The notes beneath the pieces are model-generated. The model had not been told where the DNA came from. It saw only the letters and a list, made by a program, of their open reading frames with translations, and did no database searches. From positions 46,018,320-46,082,319 of the forward strand of contig NC_134454.1 of NCBI RefSeq assembly GCF_030867145.1: 64,000 nt of DNA, written 5' to 3'. The translations under genes and the position numbers were made by a program. Position 1 is the first letter of the stretch; the number at the start of each line of letters is the position of its first letter. The DNA is from Opisthocomus hoazin (Eukaryota > Chordata > Aves > Opisthocomiformes > Opisthocomidae). Below are positions 1-9,700 of this stretch, one piece after another.

Positions 1-133
1 ACTGTACAATCAACTTCAGAAGTAGACAAATAATTAAAAACCAAGGCCATTTGCTCACTTTCAGATTATAATATCACAAAAAGATTTTCCCATGTTTTTC
101 ACAGAATCTGCTCAATAACGAAGTATTTTATGT
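1..133. other. AT-rich flank before the ERVL insertion
   Basis: This is AT-rich single-copy-looking sequence up to the target site of the endogenous retrovirus. I see no gene in it. Its last bases run into the 5-bp target duplication CTTTA. Confidence 0.5.
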
Positions 134-138
134 CTTTA
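134..138. repeat. Target-site duplication (left copy) of the ERVL
   Basis: The five bases CTTTA lie directly before the 5' LTR and recur directly after the 3' LTR at 6773-6777. A 5-bp duplication is usual for ERVL-class integrations. The match supports this being one insertion whose two LTRs are both original. Confidence 0.75.
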
Positions 139-548
139 TGTTCTGGGTATGGCCAGGATAGGGCTAGTTTCCACCAGAAGCCAGGAAGGGACACAGCCAG
201 GCTGGCTGAATCAAACTGGACAAACAAAACAGGGTGGTCGATACCATCTGCCATCATGCTGGGTTCGGGTGAGGGGGAGCTGGCTGGAGAGGGAGGGAAT
301 CGCGGCTTGGGAGCACGTGGGCATCAGGCAGTGAGAGTTGTTCTGTGCATTTCACTGTTTTGTATATTCTTTCTATTAGAATTACGGTCATTACTGTTCA
401 CTTCCTTTGCTGTTCTGTTAGACTGTCCTTATCCCAGCCCACGAGTTTTTGCCATTTTCTTTCCATTCTCCTCCCCACCCGACTGGGGGGAGGGGTGACA
501 GAGTGACCGTGTGGCACTTCTGTTGCCGGCCACAGACAAACTGCGACA
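139..548 (+). repeat. 5' LTR of the ERVL
   Basis: Begins TGTTCTGGGTATGGCC and ends AAACTGCGACA, so it has TG...CA termini. It aligns along its whole length with the 3' LTR at 6361-6772 and the solo LTR at 16651-17054. Shared landmarks are a CAGCCAGG(C)..GGCTGA block, a CCTTTGCTGTTCTGTTA block and a pyrimidine-rich CCCACGAGTTTTTGCC stretch. No clear TATA box is visible. The GTTAGACTG/GTTAAACTG block is where a weak poly(A) signal might sit, but this is uncertain. Confidence 0.9.
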
Positions 549-555
549 TCTAATT

Positions 556-573
556 TGGTGCACAGTGTGGGGC
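556..573 (+). other. Candidate primer binding site
   Basis: Seven bases after the 5' LTR lies TGGTGCACAGTGTGGGGC, which starts with the TGG expected opposite a tRNA CCA end. By eye it matches the tRNA-Lys(1,2)-type site at 14 of 18 positions. The element is old and mutated, so the tRNA cannot be named with confidence; ERVL elements elsewhere often use tRNA-Leu. Confidence 0.55.
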
Positions 574-1160
574 GGGAATAACAGCAGGGCTGAGGAGAGT
601 GTGTTAAAACAACTTTGTTACAATTTGTTACAATTTGTTATATGCATTTATTGTATTAATTAAATAGTTGCTGGTAAAAAATGTTGCTGTCTTTGGTCAA
701 ATGGCTCTGGTGTGCACACCCTTACTTGCAGTATATGTTCACTGCGGTGTTGTTCATTACTTCTGGGAAAAGGATCAGGATTATGATTTTGCTCTACTGT
801 ATAATATTGATTTATAATTTGATAAAATCACTAGGCATGAAATGAGGCTTGTATTTGCATGCGACACTGTGGTCATTTCCATACCTTGGGTGATATCTCC
901 TGGAATTTATTAATATTGGAACCCACTCTGTGAGGAAAACCAGAGGGGATACTTTCCCCCAGTCTTTCACTCCTCCTCTCTCCTTCAGGCTGGTCATAAC
1001 AGCTTTTGAGAATTTTGAGTATCTGTGGGATGTTCAAGCCAGCATGCTCCTGTTGTTCTGTCTCCTGAATGGGTTTCAGGTCTTGTTTAGGGTTAAACAA
1101 GTAGTTAAAAACATCACATAAAGACCTGCTCGGGGGCTGGATAGCTATGAGTGGATAGGT
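574..1160 (+). other. ERVL 5' leader, no coding region
   Basis: Untranslated leader between the primer binding site and the gag remnants. It contains a short tandem repeat of TTTGTTACAA, about 2.6 copies at 614-639. No long open frame is present. Confidence 0.55.
614..639. repeat. 10-bp tandem repeat (TTTGTTACAA)x2.6
   Basis: Two perfect copies and a partial third copy of TTTGTTACAA in the retroviral leader. Probably a replication-slippage product. Confidence 0.8.
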
Positions 1161-2697
1161 GTGTCAGATAGCATGGGCGAGTATCTAGGACAGTGGGCAC
1201 CCCAGGTGTTTTTGGACCTCACCCCTGAACATGTACAGAATCCTGACAAACTAGTAAAATATCTGCAAAAAATGTGCTGCCACCCTGGGAACTCCAGAGA
1301 GACACAATTCACTGCGACATGCTGGGGTCTCGCTCACGCCTACTGAGCCCTGCTCAACGCTGTTCAGTGCTCTAAGGGGGAAGGTGGAGAAACAAAGTGA
1401 CAGACACTGCAGCTGCCCCCCATCCCCCCCAAATGGCTCTGCAGCCGCTCCAGCCCAGGAGGCTGTCTCATTCCCCTAGTCAGCACCGCGGCTGCTGCTG
1501 CCACAACCGCAGCCGCTACCCCAGCTTCCACGGTGGGCACGGCGGCTGCTCCAACCCTGACAGCAGACACCACAGCTGGGCCCAAAATACAACCCATGCC
1601 AGTATCAGTCATCCCTATAGAGACAAAAAAATATGCAAAGAAATCAGATCGCCCTGTGAGGGATGACAATGAGCCAGGGCCATCACAGGAGCAGGAGAAG
1701 GAGGCAGAGCCAGAGATCATCACACGGTCCCTGTCCCTGAGTGAGCTGTGAGACCTACGGAAAGATTTCAGCCACCTCCCAGCGAGCACATTGTCACCTG
1801 GCTGCTGTGGTTCTTGGATAACAGGGCCAGTAACTTGGATTTAGAGGGCAGGGAAGCCAAGCAGCTGCGATTCCTGGCCAGGGAAGGGAGCATTGACAGG
1901 GCATTTGGAAAAAATGCACAAGCCCTCAGCCTCTGGAGGCAACTTCTTTCAGGCATGAGGGAGAGGTATCCCTTCAGTGAAGATGATGTGTGTTATCCAA
2001 GCAAGTGGACCAATAAGGAGAAGGATATCCAATATCTGAGGGAATTAGCTGTGGGGAAGTTGGTTTACTATGACCCGGACAATACACAGTTACCCACAGA
2101 CCCAGATGAAGTCCAGTGTACATGACCCATGTGGAGGAATTTTGTACAGAGTGCACCATCCTCATAAGCCAACTCACTGGCTGTAATACACTGGAAAGGT
2201 GAAGAGGCACCAACAGTGGATGAAGAGCTGTCCAAATTCGGCAATATGAAGAAAGCCTCTCTTTGTCCCTTGTCTCAGCCATGGAGAAATCGTCCTGGGA
2301 GGCCCAGCAAATCAAAGAGAACATGTCCTACTCCCCACCTGTACGGGCCAGCATCTCTGCTATTAGGAGTAAGAGTTTCTCTGCTCAAGAGAGAGGATAC
2401 AGAGGTTATACACCACGGGGCACTCTGTGGTTCTACATGTGAGACCATGGAGAGGACATGAGGAAGTGGGATGGAAAACTCACCTCAACTCTCGAGGCAC
2501 GAGTGCATGAGTTGCAAGGAAAATCGATCACAAAAGGGGATACTGCTGGGAAAAATGCTGCTCTAGTTTCCAGCAGTCAGCTCTCCAGACCAGGTAGACA
2601 GTTTGATCTTGATTCCGATCCTCTGGAAGAGATCTCTAGGTCATTTTTACAGGAAGTGAGTAGTAAATTTTCTGACCAGGATTACAGGGGTCTCTAG
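1161..2697 (+). pseudogene. gag: ERVL gag remnant (broken into several frames)
   Basis: The region between the leader and the protease holds consecutive + strand fragments in different frames: 1161-1346, 1533-1751, 1748-2125 and 2458-2697. Its position, and the acidic/proline-rich middle followed by a tryptophan- and leucine-rich stretch (residues WLLWFLDNR near 1798-1824), suit a retroviral gag with matrix-like and capsid-like parts. I see no CCHC zinc knuckle. Several stops and frame changes show it cannot make a full structural polyprotein. Assignment to gag rests mainly on gene order; no strong domain motif is visible. Confidence 0.7.
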
Positions 2698-2727
2698 CCA
2701 GATGGAGGAAAGGCACAAACAGGTTTA

Positions 2728-2940
2728 TTGGACCATGTGGATTCGATGGCCTGGCACGTCAGATCCAAAGAGTATAAAGCTCTAGTGGACACTGGTGCAC
2801 AGTGTACTTTAATGCCATCAGAGTTCAAAGGGTCAGAGTCAATTTGCATTTCAGGAGTGACAGGGGGGTCCCAAGAGCTGAGTGTATTGCAGGCTGAAGT
2901 GAGCCTCACTGGGAAGCAGTGGCATTATGACTGGCCCTGA
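2728..2940 (+). pseudogene. pro: ERVL aspartic protease remnant
   Basis: An open frame of 70 codons containing ALVDTGAQCTLMPS. The DTGA active-site aspartate triplet lies at 2788-2799. Retroviral protease is a homodimer cleaving Gag and Gag-Pol, with one DTG/DSG loop per subunit. The frame has no ATG start and would be read as part of a polyprotein. It is in the same frame as the preceding gag fragment (2458-2697) but separated from it by a stop. It ends in a TGA at 2938-2940, and pol resumes in another frame about 90 bases later, so the unit is inactive. Confidence 0.8.
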
Positions 2941-3029
2941 GGTTCCGTATATCCTTGGGATAGACTGTCTTAGGAGAGGTTATTTCAAGGACCCAAAGAG
3001 GTATTGGTGGGCTTTTGGCATAGCTGCTT

Positions 3030-3944
3030 TTGGAGACAGAAGAAATTAAACAGCTGTCCATTTTGCCTGGTCTCTCGGAGGATCCTTCCGTTATGGGGTT
3101 GCTGAGGGTTGAAGAACAACAGGTGCCAATCGCGACCACAACAGTGCACCGGCGACAGTATCGTACCAACCAAGACTCTCTTATACCCATTCACCAGCTG
3201 ATCCACCAGCTGGACAGTCAAGGAGTCATCAGCAAAACTCACTCACCCTTTAATAGTCCCATATGGCCAGTGAGAAAGTCTGCTGGAGAGTGGAGACTGA
3301 CAATAGATTACCATGGCCTGAATGAAGTCACCCCACCGCTGAGTGCTGCCGTGCCAGACACGCTAGAACTTCAATATCAGCTGGAGTCAAAGGCAGTCAA
3401 TTGGTATGCTACAATTGACATCGCTAATGCAGTCTTCTTCATCCCTTTGGCAGCAGAGTGCAGTCCACAGTTCTCTTTCACCTGGAGGGGCGTCCAGTAC
3501 ACCTGGAATCGACTGCCCCAGGGGTGGAAACACAGTCCCACCATTTGCCATGGACTAATCCAGACTGCACTGGAAAAGGGTGAAGCTCCAGGACATCTGC
3601 AGTACATTGATGACATCATTGTATGGGGTGATACAGCAGAGGAAGTTTTTGAGAAAGGGGAGAAAATAGTTCAGATGCTTCTGAAAGCCGGTTTCGCCAT
3701 TAAGCGAAGTAAAGTCAAGGGACCTGCACAAGACATCCAGTTTTTGGGAATAAAATGGCAGGATGGGCGCCGTCAAAGCCCAATGGATATCATCAACAAA
3801 ATAGCAGCTATGTCCCCACCAACCAGCAAAAAGGAAGCACAAGCCTTCTTAGGAGTTGTGGGTTTTTGGAGGATGCACATCCCAAATTACAGCCAAATTG
3901 TAAGCCCTCTGTACCACGTGACCCGGGAGAAGAATGGATTTTGA
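3030..3944 (+). pseudogene. pol: ERVL reverse transcriptase remnant
   Basis: A 304-codon open frame, the longest retroviral frame here. Visible polymerase motifs in order are FNSPIWPVRK followed by GEWRLTIDY (fingers), TIDIANAVFFIPL (motif A, with its aspartate), LPQGW at 3513-3527 (motif B) and YIDD at 3603-3614 (motif C catalytic aspartates). A thumb-like region with FLGI/FLGVVGFW follows. The enzyme copies genomic RNA into DNA in the viral core. The frame lacks an ATG, as expected within Gag-Pro-Pol. It ends prematurely at 3942-3944, and the sequence then continues in another frame (3934-4257), so pol is frameshifted after the RT thumb. Confidence 0.9.
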
Positions 3945-4257
3945 ATGGGTCCCTGAGCAACGACAGGCATTTGAAGAGATTAAATGGGAGATAGTTCATG
4001 CCGTAGCCCTTGGTCCAGTCCGGTCAGGGCAAGGTGTTAAAAACTTGCCGTACACCACAGCCAGGGAGAATGGCCCAACCTGGGTCTCTAGCAGAAAGCA
4101 CCAGGGGAGACTCAAGGTCGACCCCTGGGGTTTTGGAGCCGGGGATACAAAGGATCCGAGGCCCGCTATACTCCCACTGAAAAAGAGATTCTGGCAGCAT
4201 ATGAAGGCGTTCGAGCTGCTTCAGAAGTGGTCGGCACTGAAGCACAGCTCCTCCTAG
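3934..4257 (+). pseudogene. pol: ERVL pol connection region, frameshifted
   Basis: A short frame (+1 relative to the RT frame) that begins with the continuation of the thumb/connection sequence (EWVPEQRQAFEEIK). It bridges to the RNase H frame at 4227. Neighbouring pol parts use a different frame on both sides, so at least two indels bracket this piece. No catalytic motif of its own is visible. Confidence 0.65.
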
Positions 4258-5060
4258 CACCACGATTGCTGGTCCTGGGCTGGATGTTCAAAGAGAGGGT
4301 CCCCTCTACGCATCTTGCCATCGATGCTAGGTGGAGTAAGTGGATCGTGTTGATCACCCATCGCGCCCGAATGGGAAACCCCAGTCGCCCAGGAATTCTG
4401 GAGGTAATCATGGACTGGCCAGAAGGCAAAGATTTTGGAGCATCACCAGAGGAGGAGGTGACATGTGCTGAAGAGGCCCCACTGTATAACCAGCTGCCAG
4501 AAGAAAAGAAACAGTATGCCCTGTTCACGGATGGGTCCTGTCGCATTGTGGGGAAGCAGCGGAGGTGGAAGGCTGCTGTATGGAGCCCTACACGACAAAT
4601 CGTGGAAACTGCCGAGGGATAAGGTGAGTCCAGCCAGTTTGCAGAGGTGAAAGCCATCCAGCTGGCTTTAGACATTGCCAGTCAACAGAAGTGGTCAGTG
4701 CTCCATCTTTACACCAACTCCTGGATGGTGGCCAATGCCTTGTGGGGGTGGCTGCGGCAATGGAAGAAGAACAACTGGCAGCGCAGAGGCAAACCTATCT
4801 GGGCTGCCCCATTGTGGCAAGATATTGCTGCCCGGCTGGAGCAGTTGGTTGTAAAAGTGCGTCACGTGGACGCCCACGTCCCTAAGAGTCGGGCCACTGA
4901 GGAACATCAAAACAACCAGCAGGTGAATCAGGCTGCTAAGATTGAACTGGCTCAGGTGTATCTGGACTGGCAACATAAGGGTGAAGTGTTTATAGCTCGG
5001 TGGGCCCATGACACCTCGGGCCACCAAGGAAGAGACATGATATACGGGATGGGCTCGTGA
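4227..5060 (+). pseudogene. pol: ERVL RNase H remnant and start of integrase, with internal stop
   Basis: Two collinear same-frame pieces separated by a TAA at 4620-4622. The first ends with FTDGSC, whose aspartate (4529-4531) is the first RNase H metal ligand. The second has the expected E-containing helix (EVKAIQLALD), then YTNSW where most RNases H have T-D-S: codon 4716-4718 is AAC (Asn) instead of an Asp codon. HVDAHVPK follows, with the final Asp at 4869-4871. RNase H removes the RNA strand after first-strand synthesis. Given the stop and the missing ligand, activity is very unlikely. The frame runs on into the first half of the integrase zinc finger and is broken by a frameshift near 5048-5050. 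Confidence 0.82.
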
Positions 5061-5796
5061 CCAAGGGGTGGACTTGACCATGAACACCATCGCACAGGTT
5101 ATCCATGAATGTGAAACATGCGCTGCAATCAAGCAAGCCAAGCGGGTAAAGCCTCAGTGGTATGGAGGATGATGGCTAAAATATAAATATGGGGAGGCTT
5201 GGCAGATTGACTACATCACACTGCCACAAACCCTCCAAGGCAAGAGCTATGTGCTCACAATGGTGCAGACTACCACTGGATGGCTGGAAACCTACCCTGT
5301 GCCCCATGCCACCACCAAGAATACCATCCTGGGCCTGGAGAAGTAAGTCCTATGGTAACATGGCACTCCTGAAAAAATTGAGTCGGACAACGGGACTCAC
5401 TTTCGCAACAGCCTCATAGACACCTTGGCCAAAGAACATGGTATTGAGTGGGTGTATCACATTCCCTACCATGCACCAGCCTCTGGAAATATCAAAGGGT
5501 AAAATGGGCTGCTAAAAACCACTCTGAGAGCAATGGGGGGTGGGACTTTCAAAAACTGGGATATTCATTTAGCAAAGGCCATCTGGTTAATTAACACCAG
5601 AGGATCCACCAACCGGGCTGGCCCTGCCCAATCAAAACTTCCACACCCTGTAGAAGGGGATAAAGTCCCCGTAGTGCACATGCGAAATATGTTAGGAAAG
5701 ACAGTGTGGGTTAGTCCTGCCTCGGGCAAATGTAAATCCATCCGCAGGATTGCTTTTGCTCAAGGACCTGGGTGTACCTGGTGGGTGATGCGATAG
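5001..5796 (+). pseudogene. pol: ERVL integrase remnant (HHCC and D,D,35,K)
   Basis: The zinc-binding HHCC set is visible: His at 5007-5009 and 5022-5024, Cys at 5110-5112 and 5119-5121. A frameshift lies between the His and Cys pairs. The catalytic core follows, with Asp at 5209-5211 (WQIDY) and Asp at 5386-5388 (SDNGTHF). Exactly 35 codons later, where the glutamate belongs, codon 5494-5496 is AAA (Lys). Stops occur at 5170, 5344, 5356 and 5500. A 264-nt open piece (5533-5796) carries the C-terminal basic/SH3-like part. Integrase inserts viral DNA into host chromosomes; this copy cannot. Confidence 0.88.
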
Positions 5797-6360
5797 GATG
5801 GGGAATTCCGATGTGTACCTCATGGGGATTTGGTTTTGGGTGAGAACAGTCAATAAATGAACTTGTATGATATTAACTACTAAATGACTCTGTCACTGTC
5901 TGTTATCACTACTATAGTTGTTGTATGTTATATCAGTAGTATCACAGTAAGAATCAACCAGACTAATGAAGGATGGACTTTGATGAAACATAGCAGAACA
6001 CAGCTGTGATAGGACCAGACCTGACTTCCACAACTGACACTCATCAACTTCATCAAGATTGACATCTTCAACTTGCAAACTGTGAGCATGGGCCGCAGCA
6101 GATCCACTGGCCATGAGCTTCGGACGCAGCATATGACCGCCCATCACCACACATCACCTCTCCTGCCCTGAAAGACTGTTATGACAAATGGAGCCCGAGG
6201 TCATGGTTTAAATGAACTCAACAGGCACTTTAGAGTGATGATCCATAGACTAAGGGAATGATATCTGTGTGTAATATTAAAGATAGGAGAAGTGGTGGTC
6301 ATTAAGTGGAAAACGGGGATCTGGGCATGACATAGATGGTATAGAATAAGGAGTGGATAA
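5797..6360 (+). other. ERVL 3' untranslated region; no env
   Basis: Sequence between integrase and the 3' LTR. It is too short for an env gene and no surface or transmembrane glycoprotein signature is seen. One short hydrophobic frame (5884-6009) is listed separately. Just before the LTR lies AATAAGGAGTGGATAA, a purine-rich stretch that may be a degraded polypurine tract. The layout matches other env-less ERVL elements. Confidence 0.65.
5884..6009 (+). other. Short hydrophobic open frame in the env position
   Basis: An ATG-initiated frame of 41 codons whose first 22 residues are almost all hydrophobic or small (MTLSLSVITTIVVVCYISS, then ITV), followed by a polar tail. It resembles a single membrane-spanning segment. 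Start context is ordinary. It may be a vestige of a small accessory or membrane gene of the ERVL lineage, or chance in an AT-rich tail. I recognise no family. Confidence 0.3.
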
Positions 6361-6772
6361 TGTCCTGTGTTCGGCCAGGACAGGGTTAATTTTCCCCAGA
6401 ATCCAGGAAGGAGCACAGCCAGGCGGGCTGACCCAACCTGGCCAAACAGAGCAGGGTATTCCATATCATGTGCTGTCATGCTTTGTTTGGGGGCGAGGAG
6501 CTGGGCGGGGGGAAGTAAGTCCCAGCTCAGAAGCACACTGGGCATTGGGCGATGAGAGTTACTCTGTGCATTTTATTGTTTGTTTTGTATATTGTTCTAA
6601 TCAGTATTACTGTTGTTATTGTTCGCTTCGTTTGCTGTTCTGTTAAACTGCCCTTATCCTGACCCACGAGTTTTTGCCTTTTTCTTTCCATTCTTCTCCC
6701 CATCCCAGCGGGGGAAGGGGTGATAGAGTGACCGCGTTGCCCTTTGTTGCCAGCCACGGCCAAACTGCAACA
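6361..6772 (+). repeat. 3' LTR of the ERVL
   Basis: Begins TGTCCTGTGTTCGGCC and ends AAACTGCAACA, and aligns with the 5' LTR. It keeps the CAGCCAGGCGGGCTGACCC and CCCACGAGTTTTTGCC blocks. It is followed at once by the right copy of the target duplication. Confidence 0.9.
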
Positions 6773-6777
6773 CTTTA
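6773..6777. repeat. Target-site duplication (right copy) of the ERVL
   Basis: CTTTA, identical to 134-138. Confidence 0.75.
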
Positions 6778-9700
6778 GCAGAATGAAGTCAAAACCAGGT
6801 TCTGCAATTATGAGGTAAAGTAAATATCAACACTCATTTATGATGAATGGGCAAAAGAAAACAAACAATGCGTATAATATATACCATAACTATACTGACA
6901 TAAAACAACTATGGCATACCTGAACATCAATGCTTACATTCATTTCTATATTAATAGTCTAGAAACTGAATTACTTCATTTTTCTCAAGCTCACAGACAA
7001 TTTAAGAAACTGATTTTTAAGGTCTCCTTTAGCTCATACAATAGTGCCAACTTCTTTGAGTGTTGGTTCAATGTTGTACTTTACTCAATATCAAAAAAGC
7101 TAAGGGAAGGTTAAGAGGTCTCTCAGGGTGGAGGGTCCTTTGGGAAACAATCGGTGCTTGTTTACCTCTGTATCTAACATTCTTTTTTGACAGATATCCA
7201 AATGCTGATAATTCTGTGGCCCACATAGCCATCTTTGGTGTGGAATTAGACTTACAACTCTTAAATGAACGGGATTAACATGCATGTTTGAGCACATTAT
7301 TAAGCTGATCTTACAGTTTCAGTTCAAAACAGCTTCATATTCCAGTTGTGACACCTGTAAGCATTGGTGTGAGCAAGGCAGTGTAGGGGTGTTCTGATAT
7401 TTCCAAAAGAATACAGTATCTGGGTCTTTTAATTTAGTGTTAAATCCATAAAAGCTAATTATCCTGAATTGGTAGTATTTGTAGGCTATTTTAAGTTCAC
7501 AGGCATTTATACATGTAAGTATCCCTGGACAATCTGAAATACCACAGAATAGCATTTTAAACTGTGTAGTACTTATCTGTAGTATTTCTCTGAATCCATG
7601 GATCTTGAGACAGACTTCTGCATGTTCATAAGAAACCTATACTAAACTCCCTTCTGCTCCTTTATCACTGATGGCTTTCTTTTACTTTTATAACCTTTCT
7701 CATCTAAAAACATACAAATAAAGTGACCCCCCCAAAAAAATGAATGATGGTCTGAGAGATTATTTGGTAGCAGTGTTTGAAAAAAAATCATGCGCTGAGA
7801 GATTATATTTCATCGTAATGGTTGACTGAGTAAAATTAATTCATGCATGAACATCTCTTACTCTTCACATTGAAAACTCTCAAATTTAAATCTGGTGAAA
7901 ACGTGTATTTTCTGTTCAGGTAAGTTTCATGTCACAGATTTTGCTTTGACTCTCACCTTTCTCAGCTGATTACACCTAAAAATTGTTAGCAGCAATAAAG
8001 AAAACCTGTTTATATATAGGTATAAGGTGTTTGTACGAGAGAGGTTCTGAGACATCTGAATTCCATGAAGTGATTTTTTATATGCACTATGTCTTATTGT
8101 GGTGCGCCTATGGTGCTGAGATAATTCAGAAGCTACTTACTCGTTTGTGTAAGCCTACTCACCATCCTTCAGGACAGAAGAATCTGTGAAGGAAGGAGAT
8201 ACATTGGATCTTTCCTGCCAGGGTAGGTCTTGGTGTAAGTTACAGGCCCACCACCTATTCTCCTGAGCATCTGAAGATGAAGCAGAAGTCTTTCCACATA
8301 TGCCTTGTTACAAGTTTTGAATTGTGACTAGTGTAAAAGTAGCTTTAAGGAAATAAGGTCTCTTCTTTCAGTGAATTATATTTTGACTAGGCAAATGATC
8401 TGAGCAAAAGATGGACATTTGTGGTAGGATTATCAGGTTGTATTTTTAAGTGAAAATTTTTGTGAAAAAAATGTATTTATACAGGACTATAAGTAACCCT
8501 AGCACTGACATTTTAATTTTCTCAAGAGAAAGAAGGTATTTATTATTTCAGGAACATAAATGGGACAGAAAAATGTCATTTTTATTAATTGCATCTTATA
8601 TTTCATTAGCAAGACCTTATTTTAGCAGTGTTATGAATTTTCTAAACTAAGTATTCATCTGACACTCATGCTCTATTAAAATCAGGAATTCGCTAATGTT
8701 ACAAATTTATGATTCTAAATTGATGAAAGTTGATATAATTAAGATAGCATGCTGAAAGAAAAATGCAGCTATCATACACGTTCAAGGTGATCAGTGTCAA
8801 TATTTTGATATTTAAAGACAGGATTTGAAAATTGTGCAATAGAAGTTAATTAGTCTAACAATGGAGGAGACATCTTTGCCTCATATTCATTAAGAAAGAA
8901 TGACACTGGTATTCTGTTTCTGCTATGGGAAAATCTTGAAACTGAAGAAATAATTTTATGTTAAATTGCTTTAATCTGCTGACTTTGAATCTATTGGATT
9001 ATGTTTTTTGAAATGTAAGGCCATACTAAGATATTATATCTAGAAGCCATGCCTTAGTTTAAAAGACTCCAACAGGAGATACAAAATATTTTACCCATTC
9101 ATCTGGATTTCTTGCTACTGTGGTGAGAATTACAGGATGGATCAGCAAATCTTGCCTTATAAGTGATTTCCATGCTGTAGAAGACTGCATTCTAGTTAAT
9201 GGAACCTATAAGCATCAAAAGTGGGTTAATTTTTTATTGGATGGGAATTAATTGTTTTACAATTTCCAAGGCTCATTACAATTTTTAGTGTATAACTTGA
9301 TTAATTTCTCCCCTTTTGTTCTTCCAATTTAATTGTCAGGAGAATGAGTTATCATGGAATACTAATAGTACTGATATAGTTCACGAAATAAGGTGGTAGA
9401 ACTTTGATCTTCTCAGTGTTCTATGCCTTGGTTGACCATTCCACCATGAGATATATTACTGTCACTTAGGATTCATAAAGCTCAGTAAAGATATTCTGTT
9501 TCCAAAGAGCCATTTAATCTTTTGTCCATAGGAAAGGATGTCTTACAAATGAGTAGAGCAGAAACAATAGCAGTACTGAGTGACAAATTAACTAGTTTGT
9601 GTTTCATTTTTTTAAAAGTAAATTGTGTCTGTTAGGCATAGGCTATCCTAAAGAAGAGCATGTAGCCTAAAAGTAGGTCTAGGTGAATAACAGCTTTTTC

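Larger units (their letters stand above)
139..6772 (+). mobile_element. Full-length defective avian ERVL-type endogenous retrovirus
   Basis: A 6.6-kb provirus in LTR-gag-pro-pol-LTR order, bounded by two LTRs of about 410 bp and a CTTTA target duplication. Pol carries protease (DTGA), reverse transcriptase (LPQGW, YIDD), RNase H and integrase signatures. The space between integrase and the 3' LTR is only about 560 bp and holds no recognisable env. Lack of env is usual for ERVL (class III) elements. The LTR start and end, and the tail before the 3' LTR, resemble the ERVL families known from birds. The copy is dead: gag and pol are broken by stops and frameshifts, and two catalytic residues are replaced. 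By eye about 17 of the first roughly 93 aligned LTR bases differ between the two LTRs, so the insertion is old. Confidence 0.93.

Noticed and set aside
1364..1789. 141-codon minus-strand frame opposite gag
   Set aside because: It is a shadow of the GC-rich, repeat-like gag remnant on the plus strand; alanine-rich composition follows from that sequence.
5893..6150. 85-codon minus-strand frame between integrase and the 3' LTR
   Set aside because: Antisense within the ERVL tail, without motif; the hydrophobic plus-strand frame is the better candidate.
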